64,000 nt of DNA from the NCBI RefSeq assembly GCF_907164555.1, contig NZ_CAJQZC010000001.1:124001-188000 (forward strand), written 5' to 3'. This document shows, in pieces, positions 46,473 through 58,490 of the stretch. Source of the DNA: Paraburkholderia saeva. GTDB lineage: Bacteria; Pseudomonadota; Gammaproteobacteria; Burkholderiales; Burkholderiaceae. Positions within the stretch are counted from its first letter, which is position 1. Every line of letters starts with the position of its first letter. The notes beneath the pieces are model-generated. The model worked only from the letters and a program-made list of their open reading frames with translations. It was not told the origin of the DNA and did not search any database. The position numbers were made by a program, and so were the translations under genes.

Positions 46473-47042
46473 ATGGCACTTCATCCTTCCCTTGCTTCGA
46501 CCAGCACGCCCGACCATTACACCCGGACCGCGATCGCGTTTCACTGGCTGATCGCGCTCCTGATCGTCTGTGGATTCGCGCTGGGCTGGGTGATGACCGA
46601 TATCCCGGGCTTCACGCCGACCAAGCTGCGCTATTTCTCATGGCACAAGTGGATCGGCGTCACCGTGTTCGCGCTCGCCGTCGTGCGCATCCTGTGGCGC
46701 GCGACGCACGTGGCGCCTGCGTTGCCGGGCGGCATGGTCGCCTGGCAGCGGGTCGTCGCGCAGCTCGTGCACGTGCTGCTGTATGTGCTGATGATTGCGA
46801 TTCCGGCGTCGGGTTATCTGTACAGCTCGGCGTCGAACATCCCGGTCGTATATCTCGGTCTCGTGCGCCTGCCGATGCTGATCGCGCCGGACCCGCATCT
46901 GAAAACTATCCTCAAGATCGTTCACGTGACGCTCAATTACGGCCTGCTCACGCTCGTCGTCCTGCACGTCGCCGGGGCGCTCAAGCACCAACTGGTGGAT
47001 CGCGACGGCCTGCTGTCGCGCATGATCCCTTTCCTCAAATAG
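46473..47042 (+). CDS. Cytochrome b561
   Basis: A 189-residue four-helix membrane cytochrome b561 of the CybB type. Heme-binding histidines are seen in FHWLIALLIV, HKWIGVTVFALAVVRILWR, HVLLYVLMIAIPASGYLYS and VLHVAGALKH. It is likely to move electrons from quinol to a periplasmic acceptor. It is followed 7 bp later by a YceI gene; E. coli has the same pair (yceJ-yceI). Confidence 0.9.
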   Translation: MALHPSLASTSTPDHYTRTAIAFHWLIALLIVCGFALGWVMTDIPGFTPTKLRYFSWHKWIGVTVFALAVVRILWRATHVAPALPGGMVAWQRVVAQLVHVLLYVLMIAIPASGYLYSSASNIPVVYLGLVRLPMLIAPDPHLKTILKIVHVTLNYGLLTLVVLHVAGALKHQLVDRDGLLSRMIPFLK

Positions 47043-47049
47043 GACATAT

Positions 47050-47613
47050 ATGAAGGTTTCATTGCATCGCACCCTGTTGACGGCGTTCACGGCCGCGGCG
47101 CTCGGTGTCGCGGGCAGCGCGCTCGCCCAGGTCGACGTCGCGAAGAGCACCGTCACGGCAACGTCGAAACAGATGAACGTGCCCGTCGAAGGCAAGTTCG
47201 GCAAGTTCACCGCGCAGATCGCGTTCGATCCGGCAAAGCCGGCGGCGGGCACGGCCCAGCTTTCCATCGATACCGGCAGCTACGACCTCGGCGACGAAAG
47301 CTATAACGACCAGGTCCGCGGCAAGGAATGGTTCGATTCGAAGACTTATCCGGCGGCCACGTTTGTTTCGAGCGCGATCGCGCCGGCCGGCGGCAACCAG
47401 TTCAAGGTGACCGGCAAGCTCACGATCAAGGGCAAGTCGCAGACGGTCACGGTGCCCGTCACCGTCGCCCAGCAGGGCGCGACGCAGACCTTCGACGGGT
47501 CGTTGCCCATCAAGCGCCTGCAGTTCGATATCGGCACCGGTGAATGGAAAGATACGTCGGTCGTGGCCGACGACGTGGTCATCAAGTTTCATATCGTTGC
47601 AGCACGCAAGTAA
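47050..47613 (+). CDS. YceI family periplasmic protein
   Basis: A 187-residue protein of the YceI lipocalin-like family. A signal peptide ends at GSALA (about residue 26). The mature part has the beta-barrel pattern, with [12 protein letters not shown] and [21 protein letters not shown], and ends KFHIVAARK. YceI proteins bind isoprenoid-type lipids such as polyprenyl quinones. It lies between cytochrome b561 and a second YceI gene. Confidence 0.9.
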   Translation: MKVSLHRTLLTAFTAAALGVAGSALAQVDVAKSTVTATSKQMNVPVEGKFGKFTAQIAFDPAKPAAGTAQLSIDTGSYDLGDESYNDQVRGKEWFDSKTYPAATFVSSAIAPAGGNQFKVTGKLTIKGKSQTVTVPVTVAQQGATQTFDGSLPIKRLQFDIGTGEWKDTSVVADDVVIKFHIVAARK

Positions 47614-47687
47614 GCAGTGTTTGCCGTTTTCGCTGTTATCGCGCCGGCTTCCCGGGCGGCGCATCTGGACACCTGAAGGAGCATGAA

Positions 47688-48260
47688 TTGAAGAAACATC
47701 TGCTGATCGCCGCTCTGGCGTCGACCCTCTCGATTGGCGCGTTCGCCGCCGATACCTATCAACTCGACCCGACGCACACGTACCCGAGCTTCGAGGCTGA
47801 CCACTTCGGCGGCCTGTCGGTGTGGCGCGGCAAGTTCACGAAGAGCACGGGCACGGTCACGCTCGACCGCGCGGCGAAGACCGGCACGGTCGACGTCACG
47901 GTCGATCCGTCGTCGGTGGATACCGGTAACGCGAAGCTCGACGACCACCTGAAGTCGGACGCGTTCTTCGATGTCGCGAAGTTCCCAGCCGCGACGTACA
48001 AAGGCACCGAGATCAGGTTTGACGGCGACAAGCCTGTTGAAGTGGTCGGTACGCTGACGATGCATGGCGTGACGAAGCCGGTGAACCTGAAGATCGAATC
48101 GTTCAAGTGCATGCAGCACCCGGTGCTCAAGCGCGAAGTGTGCGGCGTGGAAGCCAGCACGACGTTCGATCGCGCCGATTTCGGCATGGACTTCGGCAAG
48201 AAGTACGGCTTCAGCATGCAGACCAAACTGCATATCCAGTCTGAAGGCATCAAGCAGTAA
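47688..48260 (+). CDS. YceI family periplasmic protein, second copy
   Basis: A 190-residue YceI protein. The start is a TTG at 47688 with an ideal AAGGAG upstream; no ATG or GTG is near. The signal peptide is [20 protein letters not shown]. The fold pattern includes [20 protein letters not shown] and the C-terminal [17 protein letters not shown]. It is a distinct paralogue of the upstream YceI, not a recent duplicate (low identity). A terminator follows. Confidence 0.88.
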   Translation: MKKHLLIAALASTLSIGAFAADTYQLDPTHTYPSFEADHFGGLSVWRGKFTKSTGTVTLDRAAKTGTVDVTVDPSSVDTGNAKLDDHLKSDAFFDVAKFPAATYKGTEIRFDGDKPVEVVGTLTMHGVTKPVNLKIESFKCMQHPVLKREVCGVEASTTFDRADFGMDFGKKYGFSMQTKLHIQSEGIKQ

Positions 48261-48324
48261 AGGCTTGCCCGGGCATCGGCGTCTTTTCCTTGCGGGGAAC
48301 GCGCTGGACCGGCTGGCAGGACCC

Positions 48325-48360
48325 GACACCCCACCGGCGGATGACGCCGGTGGGGTGTTT
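48325..48360 (+). terminator. Terminator after the YceI genes
   Basis: ACACCCCACCGGCG pairs with CGCCGGTGGGGTGT around a 5-nt loop, followed by a T-run. It ends the cytochrome b561-YceI-YceI unit. Confidence 0.85.
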
Positions 48361-48513
48361 TGCTTCTGGTCCCGGCTTGTGGGGCGATGTCGAGGCGGTA
48401 TATGTGGCGCTCGCGCGAAGTTAATTTTTCAGGTACATAGTGCGCTACCGCCCCACTGGTTGTGCGCGCATCCAGGCGGGGGAGGACACGATTCGCGCGC
48501 ACGGGAGATCTGA

Positions 48514-49791
48514 ATGAGTGCAACGACGGCCGCAAGCTGCGCGGCGGCACGCCACAGTTCGTGGCGCATCGTAGTCGCCGCATCGATCGGCAACGCGCTG
48601 GAGTGGTTTGACCTCGTCGTCTACGGGTTTTTCGCGGTCACCATCTCGAAGCTGTTTTTCCCCGCGGGCAACGAGACGATTTCACTGCTGGTCACGCTGG
48701 GCACGTTCGGCGTCTCGTTCTTCATGCGCCCGCTCGGCGCAATCGTGCTCGGCGCCTACGCGGACCGGGCAGGGCGCAAGGCGGCGCTCACGCTCTCGAT
48801 CCTGCTGATGATGGCGGGCACGCTGATCATCGCGGTCCTTCCGGTGTACGAGTCGATTGGTCTCGCCGCGCCGCTGATCCTCGTGCTCGCGCGCCTGATG
48901 CAGGGTTTTTCCGCCGGCGGCGAGTTCGGCAGCGCGACGGCGTTTCTCGCCGAGCACGTGCCGGGCCGGCGCGGCTTCTTCGCGAGCTGGCAGATTGCGA
49001 GCCAGGGACTGACGACGCTGCTCGCGGCGCTCTTCGGCGTCGTGCTGACGGGCAAGCTCACGCCGGAACAGATGATGTCGTGGGGATGGCGCGTGCCGTT
49101 CGTCTTCGGGCTGCTGATCGGGCCGGTCGCGTGGTACATACGCACGCGTCTCGACGAGACGCCCGAATTTCTCGCCGCCGAAACCACCACGACGCCGCTG
49201 CGCGACACCTTCGCGAGCCACAAGCTGCGCCTTGCCATTGCGATCGGTCTCGTGGTGCTCGGCACGGTGTCGACGTATCTGGTGCTCTTCATGCCGACAT
49301 ACGGTGTGAAGCAGCTGGGCCTGTCGCCTTCGGTGTCGTTTGCGGCCATCCTGCTCGTCGGCGTGATCCAGCTCGTGTTCGCGCCTGTAGTGGGGCACGT
49401 GTCCGACCGTCACGGAGGCACCGGCATCATGCTGGTTTCGGCCGTGCTGCTGCTGGTGCTGATCTATCCGGCGTTCGCATATCTCGTTGCGAATCCCACG
49501 TTCGAGACGTTGATCGCGATCCAGATCGTTTTCGCGTTTCTGATGACCGGTTACTTCGGTGCACTGCCGGGGTTGCTCTCGGAGATTTTTCCGGTGGCGA
49601 CGCGCACGACCGGCATGTCACTCGCGTACAACATCGCGGTGACGATTTTCGGTGGTTTCGGCCCGTTCATCATCGCGTGGCTGATCAGTGCGACCGGAAC
49701 GAAAACGGCGCCGAGCTTCTACATGATGTTGGCGGCGGTGATCAGCCTGATCGCGTTGATCGCAGCGCGTCGCAAGCTCGGTTTCAGATGA
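48514..49791 (+). CDS. MFS transporter, metabolite:H+ symporter type
   Basis: A 425-residue 12-helix transporter of the MHS family (CitA/KgtP/ProP group). The N-terminal signature IGNALEWFDLVVYGFFA is typical. Motif A is GAYADRAGRKAALTLSI, and RLMQGFSAGGEFGSATAFLAEH is the family segment. Likely substrates are citrate-like acids or small betaines; it cannot be fixed. The gene stands alone and is convergent with secF. Confidence 0.88.
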   Translation: MSATTAASCAAARHSSWRIVVAASIGNALEWFDLVVYGFFAVTISKLFFPAGNETISLLVTLGTFGVSFFMRPLGAIVLGAYADRAGRKAALTLSILLMMAGTLIIAVLPVYESIGLAAPLILVLARLMQGFSAGGEFGSATAFLAEHVPGRRGFFASWQIASQGLTTLLAALFGVVLTGKLTPEQMMSWGWRVPFVFGLLIGPVAWYIRTRLDETPEFLAAETTTTPLRDTFASHKLRLAIAIGLVVLGTVSTYLVLFMPTYGVKQLGLSPSVSFAAILLVGVIQLVFAPVVGHVSDRHGGTGIMLVSAVLLLVLIYPAFAYLVANPTFETLIAIQIVFAFLMTGYFGALPGLLSEIFPVATRTTGMSLAYNIAVTIFGGFGPFIIAWLISATGTKTAPSFYMMLAAVISLIALIAARRKLGFR

Positions 49792-49833
49792 TGCCGTTGC
49801 CACGCTGAAAGTCGTGGCGCCGCGGGTAAACGT

Positions 49834-49864
49834 AAAAGGCCGGTTCAAAATGAACCGGCCTTTT
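49834..49864. terminator. Bidirectional terminator between the MFS gene and secF
   Basis: AAAAGGCCGGTTCA pairs with TGAACCGGCCTTTT around an AAA loop. It works for both converging transcripts. Confidence 0.88.
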
Positions 49865-49898
49865 CATTGCGTATCAGCGTTGCCGCGAGGCGCAGCGC

Positions 49899-50849
49899 TT
49901 AAACCTGTGCGCCAGCGTTTGGATCGTCCGGGTCGTGTACGCCCTTCTTGTCCTTGATCAGATCTTCGCGCTTCACGCCGAGCCACATCGCAATTGCCGC
50001 AGCCACGAAGACCGACGAGTAGATACCGAACAGGATACCGACCGTCAGCGCGAGCGCGAAGTAGTGCAGCGTCGGGCCGCCGAACAGGAACATCGACAGC
50101 ACCATCATCTGCGTACAGCCGTGCGTGATGATCGTGCGCGACATCGTGCTCGTGATTGCGTGGTTGATGACCTCGATCACCGTCATCTTGCGTTCGCGAC
50201 GGAACGTTTCGCGAATCCGGTCGAAAATAACGACCGATTCATTCACCGAGTAACCGAGCACCGCAAGCACAGCCGCCAGCACCGACAGCGAGAACTCCCA
50301 CTGGAAGAATGCGAAGAAGCCGAGAATGATCACCACGTCGTGCAGGTTGGCAATCACGCCAGCAACGGCGTACTTCCATTCGAAGCGGAACGACAGATAG
50401 ATCACGATGCCCGCGACCACGCACGCGAGCGCGAGCAGGCCATCGGTCGCGAGTTCCTTGCCGACCTGCGGGCCGACGAACTCGACGCGCTGCAGCTGCG
50501 CCTGGCCGTTATCGGCCTTCAGCGCGCCCATCACCTGATCGCTCTGCTGCGCGGACGTGAAACCCGACTTCAGCGGCAGACGGATCAGCACATCGCGCGA
50601 GGTGCCGAAATTCTGCACCTGGGCGTCGGCGTAGCCGAGCTTGCCGAGCGTGTCGCGCACCGGTTCCAGTGGCACGGCCTGCGGATACTGCACTTCGATG
50701 ACCGTGCCGCCGGTGAATTCCACCGACAGGTGCAGGCCGCGATGCACGAGGAAAAACACAGCCGCGATAAACGTCAGGAGCGAGATCGCGTTGAAAATCA
50801 ACGCGCGCTGCATGAGCGGAAGGTCTTTGCGAATGCGGAAAAATTCCAT
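49899..50849 (-). CDS. secF: Protein translocase subunit SecF
   Basis: A 316-residue membrane protein. It begins FFRIRKDLPLMQRALIFNAIS, has a periplasmic loop including QNFGTSRDVLIRLP, and five C-terminal helices with ANLHDVVIILGFFAF and the family motif GYSVNESVVIFDRIRE. With SecD it pulls exported proteins into the periplasm using the proton gradient. It is 18 bp downstream of secD. Confidence 0.95.
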   Translation of the reverse strand: MEFFRIRKDLPLMQRALIFNAISLLTFIAAVFFLVHRGLHLSVEFTGGTVIEVQYPQAVPLEPVRDTLGKLGYADAQVQNFGTSRDVLIRLPLKSGFTSAQQSDQVMGALKADNGQAQLQRVEFVGPQVGKELATDGLLALACVVAGIVIYLSFRFEWKYAVAGVIANLHDVVIILGFFAFFQWEFSLSVLAAVLAVLGYSVNESVVIFDRIRETFRRERKMTVIEVINHAITSTMSRTIITHGCTQMMVLSMFLFGGPTLHYFALALTVGILFGIYSSVFVAAAIAMWLGVKREDLIKDKKGVHDPDDPNAGAQV

Positions 50850-50867
50850 GGTCTCTTTCTCCGGGGT

Positions 50868-52913
50868 TCAGCGGGATGAACCCGGTTTCCGGGGCGCAGT
50901 GCCCGGATCGTTGCGACGGCGGACCACTGGTTTGCCAGTGCGCGCCGCAGCGCCTGCATTCGCTTTTGCCGACGCGCGTGCGCCGGCGGCAGCGACCGCT
51001 TTTGCCGTATCGGTTCCTGCGTCGTCGTGACCGAGGAACGCAGCGTCGCCCTCGATGGGCGTCGGACGCCACACCTGACCGATCGCCAGCGACTTCAGCT
51101 TCTTCTTGCCCCCGTACCAGACGTTCACGAGACCGCGCGAGAAGAACACCGCCGAGAACATCGACGTCATGATGCCGATACAGTGCACGACCGCGAAGCC
51201 GCGCACCGGACCCGAACCAAACGCCAGCAGCGCAAGACCCGCGATCAGCGTGGTCACGTTCGAGTCGAGAATCGTCGCCCATGCGTGCGCGTAGCCGTTC
51301 TGGATGGCCAGTTGCGGCGGTGCGCCGTGACGCAGTTCTTCACGCACACGTTCGTTGATCAGCACGTTTGCGTCGATCGCCATACCGAGCGCGAGCGCGA
51401 TAGCGGCGATACCCGGCAAGGTCAGCGTGGCCTGCAGCATCGACAGAATCGCGATCAGCAGCAGCAGGTTCACCGACAGCCCGATCATCGAGATCAGGCC
51501 GAACAGCATGTAGTACGCGATCATGAAGACGGCGATCGCCGCGAAGCCCCACACAACCGAGTGGAAGCCCTTCTTGATGTTGTCGGCGCCGAGGCTCGGG
51601 CCGATCGTGCGTTCTTCGATGATGTCCATCGGCGCGGCCAGCGAACCGGCGCGCAGCAGCAGCGCCAGATCGGTCGCGGCCTGCGGCGTCGGCTGGCCGG
51701 TGATCTGGAAGCGGTCGCCGAGTTCCGACTGGATCGTCGCGACCGTCAGCACTTCGCCTTTGCCTTTCTCGAACAGCACCATCGCCATCGGCTTGCCGAT
51801 GTTGTCGCGCGACACGGCTGCCACGGCACGACCGCCGCGACTGTCGAGGCGGATGTTCACCGACGGGCGCTGATGTTCGTCGAAACCCGACGACGCATCG
51901 ATAATCCGGTCGCCCGTGAAGATGATCTGCTTGCGCAGCAGCACCGGTGTCTGCGCGCCCTGCGTGAAGAGTTCGTCGCCCGGCGGCACCGGGTCGTTCG
52001 GGTTCGGATGCGTGTTCACCGGGTCGGCGAGGCGCGCTTCAAGCGTCGCCGTACGGCCGATGATGTCCTTCGCCTTTGCCGTGTCCTGCACGCCCGGCAG
52101 TTCGACCACGATGCGGTCGGAGCCCTGCTGCTGGATCACCGGTTCGGCCACGCCCAGTTCGTTCACGCGGTTATGCAGCGTCGTGATGTTCTGCTTGAGC
52201 GCCGCGTCTTCGACCGTCTTCTGCACGGCGGGCGTGAAGGTGCCGACCACCTGGACGCCGCCTGCCGGATTCGGCTGGGTCGCCCACTGGAGTTCGTTGA
52301 TGCTGACGGCAAGCTGTTTGCGCGCGGCCTCGGCGACGTCTGCGTCGGCGAAATTGACGACGACTGTCTGGTTCACACGGTTCACGCCGCCATCGCGGAT
52401 GTTCTTGTCGCGCAGCAGCGTGCGGGCGTCGGACGCGTCGGAGTCGAGCTTCTTGTTCAGCGCGCCGGCCATGTCGACCTGCAGCAGGAAGTGGACACCG
52501 CCGCGCAGATCGAGACCGAGGTACATCGGCAGCGCGTGCAGCGCGGTCAGCCAGGCTGGCGACGCACTTTGCAGGTTCAGCGCGACGATGAACTGCGGAT
52601 CCGTGGGATCGGCGTTCAGCGACTTCTGCAGCAGGTCCTTCACGCGCAGCTGCGTGTCGGTGTCCGTCAGACGCACGCGGATGTTCGCGTTGGCCGACGC
52701 ATTGTCGAACGTGACGGCGGTCGGTTTGATCTGGCTGGAGGCGAGCGCGGATTCCACCTGCGCGAGCGTGGTCGAGTCGAGCTTGACCGTCGCTTTGCCA
52801 CTCGATACCTGGACTGCCGGCGCTTCACCGAAGAAGTTGGGCAGTGTGTACACGAGGCCGATGACGAGCGCCACCAGCATCACGACATATTTCCAGAGGG
52901 GATAACGATTCAT
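50868..52913 (-). CDS. secD: Protein translocase subunit SecD
   Basis: A 681-residue translocase subunit. The N-terminal helix is WKYVVMLVALVIGLVYTLPN, then LGLDLRGGVHFLLQVDM, a large periplasmic domain with ELPGVQDTAKAKDIIGRTATL, and the C-terminal SecD_TM region with GMAIDANVLINERVREEL. It has a longer C-terminal tail (after about residue 620) rich in Ala and Arg. It sits between yajC and secF, the normal order. Confidence 0.96.
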   Translation of the reverse strand: MNRYPLWKYVVMLVALVIGLVYTLPNFFGEAPAVQVSSGKATVKLDSTTLAQVESALASSQIKPTAVTFDNASANANIRVRLTDTDTQLRVKDLLQKSLNADPTDPQFIVALNLQSASPAWLTALHALPMYLGLDLRGGVHFLLQVDMAGALNKKLDSDASDARTLLRDKNIRDGGVNRVNQTVVVNFADADVAEAARKQLAVSINELQWATQPNPAGGVQVVGTFTPAVQKTVEDAALKQNITTLHNRVNELGVAEPVIQQQGSDRIVVELPGVQDTAKAKDIIGRTATLEARLADPVNTHPNPNDPVPPGDELFTQGAQTPVLLRKQIIFTGDRIIDASSGFDEHQRPSVNIRLDSRGGRAVAAVSRDNIGKPMAMVLFEKGKGEVLTVATIQSELGDRFQITGQPTPQAATDLALLLRAGSLAAPMDIIEERTIGPSLGADNIKKGFHSVVWGFAAIAVFMIAYYMLFGLISMIGLSVNLLLLIAILSMLQATLTLPGIAAIALALGMAIDANVLINERVREELRHGAPPQLAIQNGYAHAWATILDSNVTTLIAGLALLAFGSGPVRGFAVVHCIGIMTSMFSAVFFSRGLVNVWYGGKKKLKSLAIGQVWRPTPIEGDAAFLGHDDAGTDTAKAVAAAGARASAKANAGAAARTGKPVVRRRNDPGTAPRKPGSSR

Positions 52914-53058
52914 GGGGTTGGCCCAACGGGAAGGTTGGCGAGAAAGCCCGGTCCAAACTCCAGGCTTTCAGGCGATGCGTCCGGCGATGAGCGCGGAAAC
53001 CGTGGCGCAAGCCGCGTGTGGTTCCCGCGAGGCCGCGCCGGACGCGACAGAGCAGGCC

Positions 53059-53382
53059 TTACAGCGACTTGATCGTGCCTTTCGGGAGAATCTGCGTCAC
53101 CGATGCTTTCTGCACGGTGATTTCAGTGCCTTCAGAAATTTCGACGCCAACGTAAGCATCGCTCACCTTGGTGACCTTGCCGACGATGCCGCCGTTCGTG
53201 ACGACTTCGTCGCCCTTCGCCATGGCGGAGAGCATGTTGCGGTGTTCCTTCTGGCGCTTCATTTGCGGACGGATCATGATGAAATACAGCACAGCGAACA
53301 TCAGGATCAGGGGCAGAAAGCTCATCAGGCTGGATTCTGCGCCACCGGTGCCTTGCGCGAAGGCATTGGAAATGAACGACAC
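53059..53382 (-). CDS. yajC: Preprotein translocase subunit YajC
   Basis: A 107-residue protein. The single helix is LMSFLPLILMFAVLYFIMI, followed by RPQMKRQKEHRNMLSAMAKG and a small SH3-like domain (VVTNGGIVGKVTKV). YajC is the accessory subunit of SecDF. Between it and tgt lies 264 bp without a supported gene. Confidence 0.95.
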   Translation of the reverse strand: MSFISNAFAQGTGGAESSLMSFLPLILMFAVLYFIMIRPQMKRQKEHRNMLSAMAKGDEVVTNGGIVGKVTKVSDAYVGVEISEGTEITVQKASVTQILPKGTIKSL

Positions 53383-53646
53383 GTTGGTCTCTCCGTTATA
53401 ACGATCAAAAAATGCAGCCGGTTATTCTACCACCGGCCATAAGCCGCGACTGCAGATGAAATGCGCTTTCCGATCAAGCTGTTATTTGCGATAAGCGTAG
53501 CTCGATCGCACATCGCGAAAGATAATTGTAAGGTTTGTACCGGCGCACGGGCGCATTCTTCTGCGGATTTTGTCCCGCGCGTTGCTGGACGGGCGTTTGC
53601 AGGCAGTGCGGCCTTTCTGCACGCTACCCACAAGGTGGGAACGTCG

Positions 53647-54948
<1,302 letters not shown>

Positions 54949-55998
54949 TCACGAATCGCGACGCGTGAGCAGCATTGCGTCGCCGTAGCTGAAAAAGCGG
55001 TATCGCTCTTCGATCGCGTGCGCGTAGGCGGCGCGGATCGTGTCGATACCGGCGAATGCCGACACCAGCATCAAAAGCGTCGACTTCGGCAAATGGAAGT
55101 TTGTCACGAGCCGGTCGACGATCCGGAACCGGTAGCCCGGCGTGATGAAAATGTCGGTTTCGGCGCTGGTCGCGGCGAGCGGATGGCCAGCTTCCTCGGC
55201 GCTGCGTGCAGCGGCTTCGAGCGCGCGCATCGAGGTCGTGCCGACCGCGATCACGCGGTTCCCGCGCGCTTTGGTCGCGGCGATGCGGTCCACCAGTGTC
55301 TGCGGCAACTGATACCACTCGCTGTGCATCTTGTGCTCGTCGAGGTTCTCGACGCGCACCGGCTGGAACGTGCCCGCGCCGACGTGCAGCGTCAACGTCG
55401 CGCGCTCGACGCCTTTCTCGTCCAGACGCGCCAGCAGCGACGTGTCGAAGTGCAGGCCCGCGGTGGGTGCGGCGACCGCGCCGGGGTTCTGCGCGAACAC
55501 CGTCTGATAGCGCGTCTCATCGGTCGCGTCGGGGTCGTGCTCGATGTAGGGCGGCAGCGGCAGGCGGCCGTGCCGTTCGATGAGCGTCAGGCAGTCGGCG
55601 GGGAAGTGCAGCGTGTAGAACGGCTCGACACGCTCGCCGACCGTGACATCGAAGGCATCCGCGAGACGCAGCGTCGTCCCGGGGGCCGGGCTTTTGCTCG
55701 CGCGAATCTGCGCGAGGGCGGTCGTTTCACCAGTCAGCCGTTCGACCAGCACCTCGATCTTGCCGCCGCTGGCCTTCTGGCCGAGGAAGCGCGCCTTCAG
55801 GACTTTGGTATCGTTGAAGACGAGCAGGTCGCCCGGTGCGATGCAGTCGGGCAGTTCGGCGAAGCGACGGTCGTTGAAGCCGGCTGGCGTGGTCGAGCCG
55901 TCCACTTCGAGCAGACGGCTCGCGCTGCGCTCGGGCAAGGCGGTCTGCGCGATCAGCTCGGGCGGCAGGACAAAATCGAAATCAGAAAGCGTGAACAT
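54949..55998 (-). CDS. queA: S-adenosylmethionine:tRNA ribosyltransferase-isomerase
   Basis: A 349-residue QueA that turns preQ1-tRNA into epoxyqueuosine-tRNA. The N-terminus [18 protein letters not shown] and later [28 protein letters not shown] and THFHLP-like [11 protein letters not shown] are the family blocks. The start at 55998 gives the usual length (E. coli 356). It is the first gene of queA-tgt-yajC-secD-secF, divergent from recG. Confidence 0.95.
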   Translation of the reverse strand: MFTLSDFDFVLPPELIAQTALPERSASRLLEVDGSTTPAGFNDRRFAELPDCIAPGDLLVFNDTKVLKARFLGQKASGGKIEVLVERLTGETTALAQIRASKSPAPGTTLRLADAFDVTVGERVEPFYTLHFPADCLTLIERHGRLPLPPYIEHDPDATDETRYQTVFAQNPGAVAAPTAGLHFDTSLLARLDEKGVERATLTLHVGAGTFQPVRVENLDEHKMHSEWYQLPQTLVDRIAATKARGNRVIAVGTTSMRALEAAARSAEEAGHPLAATSAETDIFITPGYRFRIVDRLVTNFHLPKSTLLMLVSAFAGIDTIRAAYAHAIEERYRFFSYGDAMLLTRRDS

Positions 55999-56188
55999 AC
56001 GAAGACGGACTGGATGTGAATCGATGCTGAATTGAACCGGCGCCGGGCGACGAGCGGCTATGATTGCGAAACATTGCTGCGCCAGCCTGAGTGAGCGACC
56101 CTTCGGGTCTGCCGGCACGGTGGCGCGCGGTAGCGCTGCACCACCCTCGAAAGCCTGGAAAGCCGATATTGTACTTGCGAAGCGACAC

Positions 56189-58399
56189 ATGCCCTTGCCC
56201 GAACGCCGTATGCCCGCCGATACCGAAGAAGTGAGCGCCGCGCCGAAACGCCGCGCCGCACGCGGCAAGGCGGCCGATGCGGCATCGCCTGCTCCGGTGA
56301 GCGATCAGGCCAGCGCGAAAAAATCCGCTGCTGCACTGCCCCGAACCGCCGACAAGCTCGCCAAACTGGGCCTCACGCGCGACATCGATCTCGTGCTGCA
56401 TCTGCCGATGCGCTACGAAGACGAAACGTCGCTCACGCCGGTGGGCGAACTGCTGCCAGGCGGCGTCTCGCAGACCGAAGGCGTCGTGTTCGACAACGAG
56501 ATCGCGTACCGTCCGCGTCGCCAGTTGCTGGTCAAACTGCGTGACGATGCCGGCGACGAGCTGGTGCTGCGCTTTCTCAACTTCTACGGCTCGCAGGTGA
56601 AGCAGATGGCCATCGGCCAGCGGCTGCGCGTGCGCGGCGACGTGCGCGGCGGCTTCTTCGGCATGGAGATGGTGCATCCGGCGGTGAAAGTCGTCGAAGA
56701 AGAAACGCCGCTGCCGCAGGCGCTGACACCCGTCTATCCGAGTACAGCGGGCGTGACCCAGGCGTATCTGCGCAAGTCGATCGATAACGCGCTGTCGCGC
56801 ACCGCGCTGCCGGAACTGCTGCCCGCGCCGGTCGCACAGGCGTATCTCCAGCCGCTGGGTGTACCGTCGTTGATCGACGCGGTGCGCACGCTGCATCACC
56901 CGAACGCGGATTCCGACGAGCACGCGCTGATCGACGGCACGCATCCGGCGTGGACGCGCATCAAGTTCGAGGAACTGCTCGCGCAGCAGATGTCGCTCAA
57001 GCGCGCACATGAAGAGCGGCGCACCCGCGCGGCGCCGGCGATGCCGCGTCGCGGGCCGGCTGATCAGGCTTCGCTCGTCACGCGCCTGCTCGAAGCGTTG
57101 CCGTTTGCGTTGACGGGCGCGCAGCAGCGCGTCACGGCCGGGATCGCGCAGGACCTGACGCAGCCGCATCCGATGCAGCGGCTGCTGCAGGGCGATGTGG
57201 GCAGCGGCAAGACAGTCGTTGCGGCGCTTAGCGCCGCGCAGGCGATCGACGCGGGCTATCAGGCCGCGCTGATGGCGCCGACTGAAATTCTCGCCGAGCA
57301 GCACGCGCGCAAGCTGCGCGGCTGGCTCGAACCGCTCGGCGTGCGCGTCGCGTGGCTCGCCGGCAGCCTGAAAGCGAAAGACAAGCGCGCCGCGCTCGAA
57401 GCAGCCGCGCTCGGTACCGCGCAACTCGTGATCGGCACGCACGCGATCATCCAGGATGCGGTCGAATTCGCGCGGCTTGGTCTCGTGATCGTCGACGAAC
57501 AGCATCGCTTCGGCGTCGAACAGCGGCTCGCGCTGCGTGCGAAGGCGCATAACGCCGCCGACGGCGCGCGCGACTTCCAGCCGCATCAACTGATGATGTC
57601 GGCCACGCCGATTCCGCGCACGCTCGCGATGACCTACTACGCCGACCTCGACGTTTCCACGATCGACGAACTGCCGCCCGGTCGCACGCCGATCCTGACC
57701 AAGCTCGTTTCCGACGCGCGCCGTGAAGAAGTGATCGGCCGCGTGCGCGAGGCGGCGCTGACGGGGCGTCAGGTCTACTGGGTCTGCCCGCTGATCGAGG
57801 AAAGCGAGACGCTGCAGCTGCAAACCGCCGTCGAAACATACGAAACGCTGATCGCGGCGTTGCCAGAGTTGAACGTCGGCCTCGTGCACGGTCGGCTCGC
57901 GCCTGCCGAAAAGGCCACGGTCATGGAGGCTTTCACGCGCAACGAAGTGCAACTGCTGGTGGCGACGACGGTGATCGAAGTGGGCGTCGACGTGCCGAAC
58001 GCGTCGCTGATGGTGATCGAGCACGCCGAGCGCTTCGGCCTCGCGCAGCTTCACCAGTTGCGCGGACGGGTGGGGCGCGGCAGTGCGGCGTCGGTGTGCG
58101 TGCTGCTCTATACCGGGCCGCTGTCGCAAACCGCCCGCGCCCGCCTGCAGACGATGCGCGAAACGACCGATGGCTTCGAAATCGCCCGGCGCGATCTCGA
58201 AATCCGTGGTCCTGGCGAGTTTCTGGGCGCGCGGCAGTCGGGCGCGGCGATGCTGCGATTCGCCGATCTCCAGCAGGACGGCTGGCTGATCGAACCGGCG
58301 CGCGAAGCGGCCACGCGTCTGCTCGACGCATACCCGGATGTCGTCACGCAGCACCTCGCGCGCTGGCTCGGCGGGCGCGAGCATTATCTGAAGGCCTGA
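56189..58399 (+). CDS. recG: ATP-dependent DNA helicase RecG
   Basis: About 736 residues of an SF2 helicase that rescues stalled forks. The wedge domain is near residues 50-230 ([13 protein letters not shown], then TQVYP-like [18 protein letters not shown]). Walker A is [18 protein letters not shown], the DEAH-like box [11 protein letters not shown], and later motifs [29 protein letters not shown]. The N-terminal 30-40 residues before the wedge are Ala/Lys-rich and not conserved. The start is uncertain: ATG at 56189 or 56210; the open frame extends back to 56060. Confidence 0.93.
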   Translation: MPLPERRMPADTEEVSAAPKRRAARGKAADAASPAPVSDQASAKKSAAALPRTADKLAKLGLTRDIDLVLHLPMRYEDETSLTPVGELLPGGVSQTEGVVFDNEIAYRPRRQLLVKLRDDAGDELVLRFLNFYGSQVKQMAIGQRLRVRGDVRGGFFGMEMVHPAVKVVEEETPLPQALTPVYPSTAGVTQAYLRKSIDNALSRTALPELLPAPVAQAYLQPLGVPSLIDAVRTLHHPNADSDEHALIDGTHPAWTRIKFEELLAQQMSLKRAHEERRTRAAPAMPRRGPADQASLVTRLLEALPFALTGAQQRVTAGIAQDLTQPHPMQRLLQGDVGSGKTVVAALSAAQAIDAGYQAALMAPTEILAEQHARKLRGWLEPLGVRVAWLAGSLKAKDKRAALEAAALGTAQLVIGTHAIIQDAVEFARLGLVIVDEQHRFGVEQRLALRAKAHNAADGARDFQPHQLMMSATPIPRTLAMTYYADLDVSTIDELPPGRTPILTKLVSDARREEVIGRVREAALTGRQVYWVCPLIEESETLQLQTAVETYETLIAALPELNVGLVHGRLAPAEKATVMEAFTRNEVQLLVATTVIEVGVDVPNASLMVIEHAERFGLAQLHQLRGRVGRGSAASVCVLLYTGPLSQTARARLQTMRETTDGFEIARRDLEIRGPGEFLGARQSGAAMLRFADLQQDGWLIEPAREAATRLLDAYPDVVTQHLARWLGGREHYLKA

Positions 58400-58490
58400 C
58401 GCCGGCAGGCCTGCGCTTCGCCCCCGCCTGGCCCGTAACCCGGGCCGGGCGGGGCGTTGCGGGAGTTGCTGGTATCAAAGTCAATCCGGG

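Noticed and set aside
51027..53072. 681-codon plus-strand open frame opposite secD
   Set aside because: Exact antisense of secD with arginine/histidine-rich composition; no ribosome site or domain.
55982..58384. 800-codon minus-strand open frame opposite recG
   Set aside because: Antisense shadow of recG; RecG helicase motifs are complete on the plus strand.
58392..58456. GC-rich hairpins after recG taken as a terminator
   Set aside because: The stems are imperfect and have no T-run; termination between recG and oxyR cannot be claimed.
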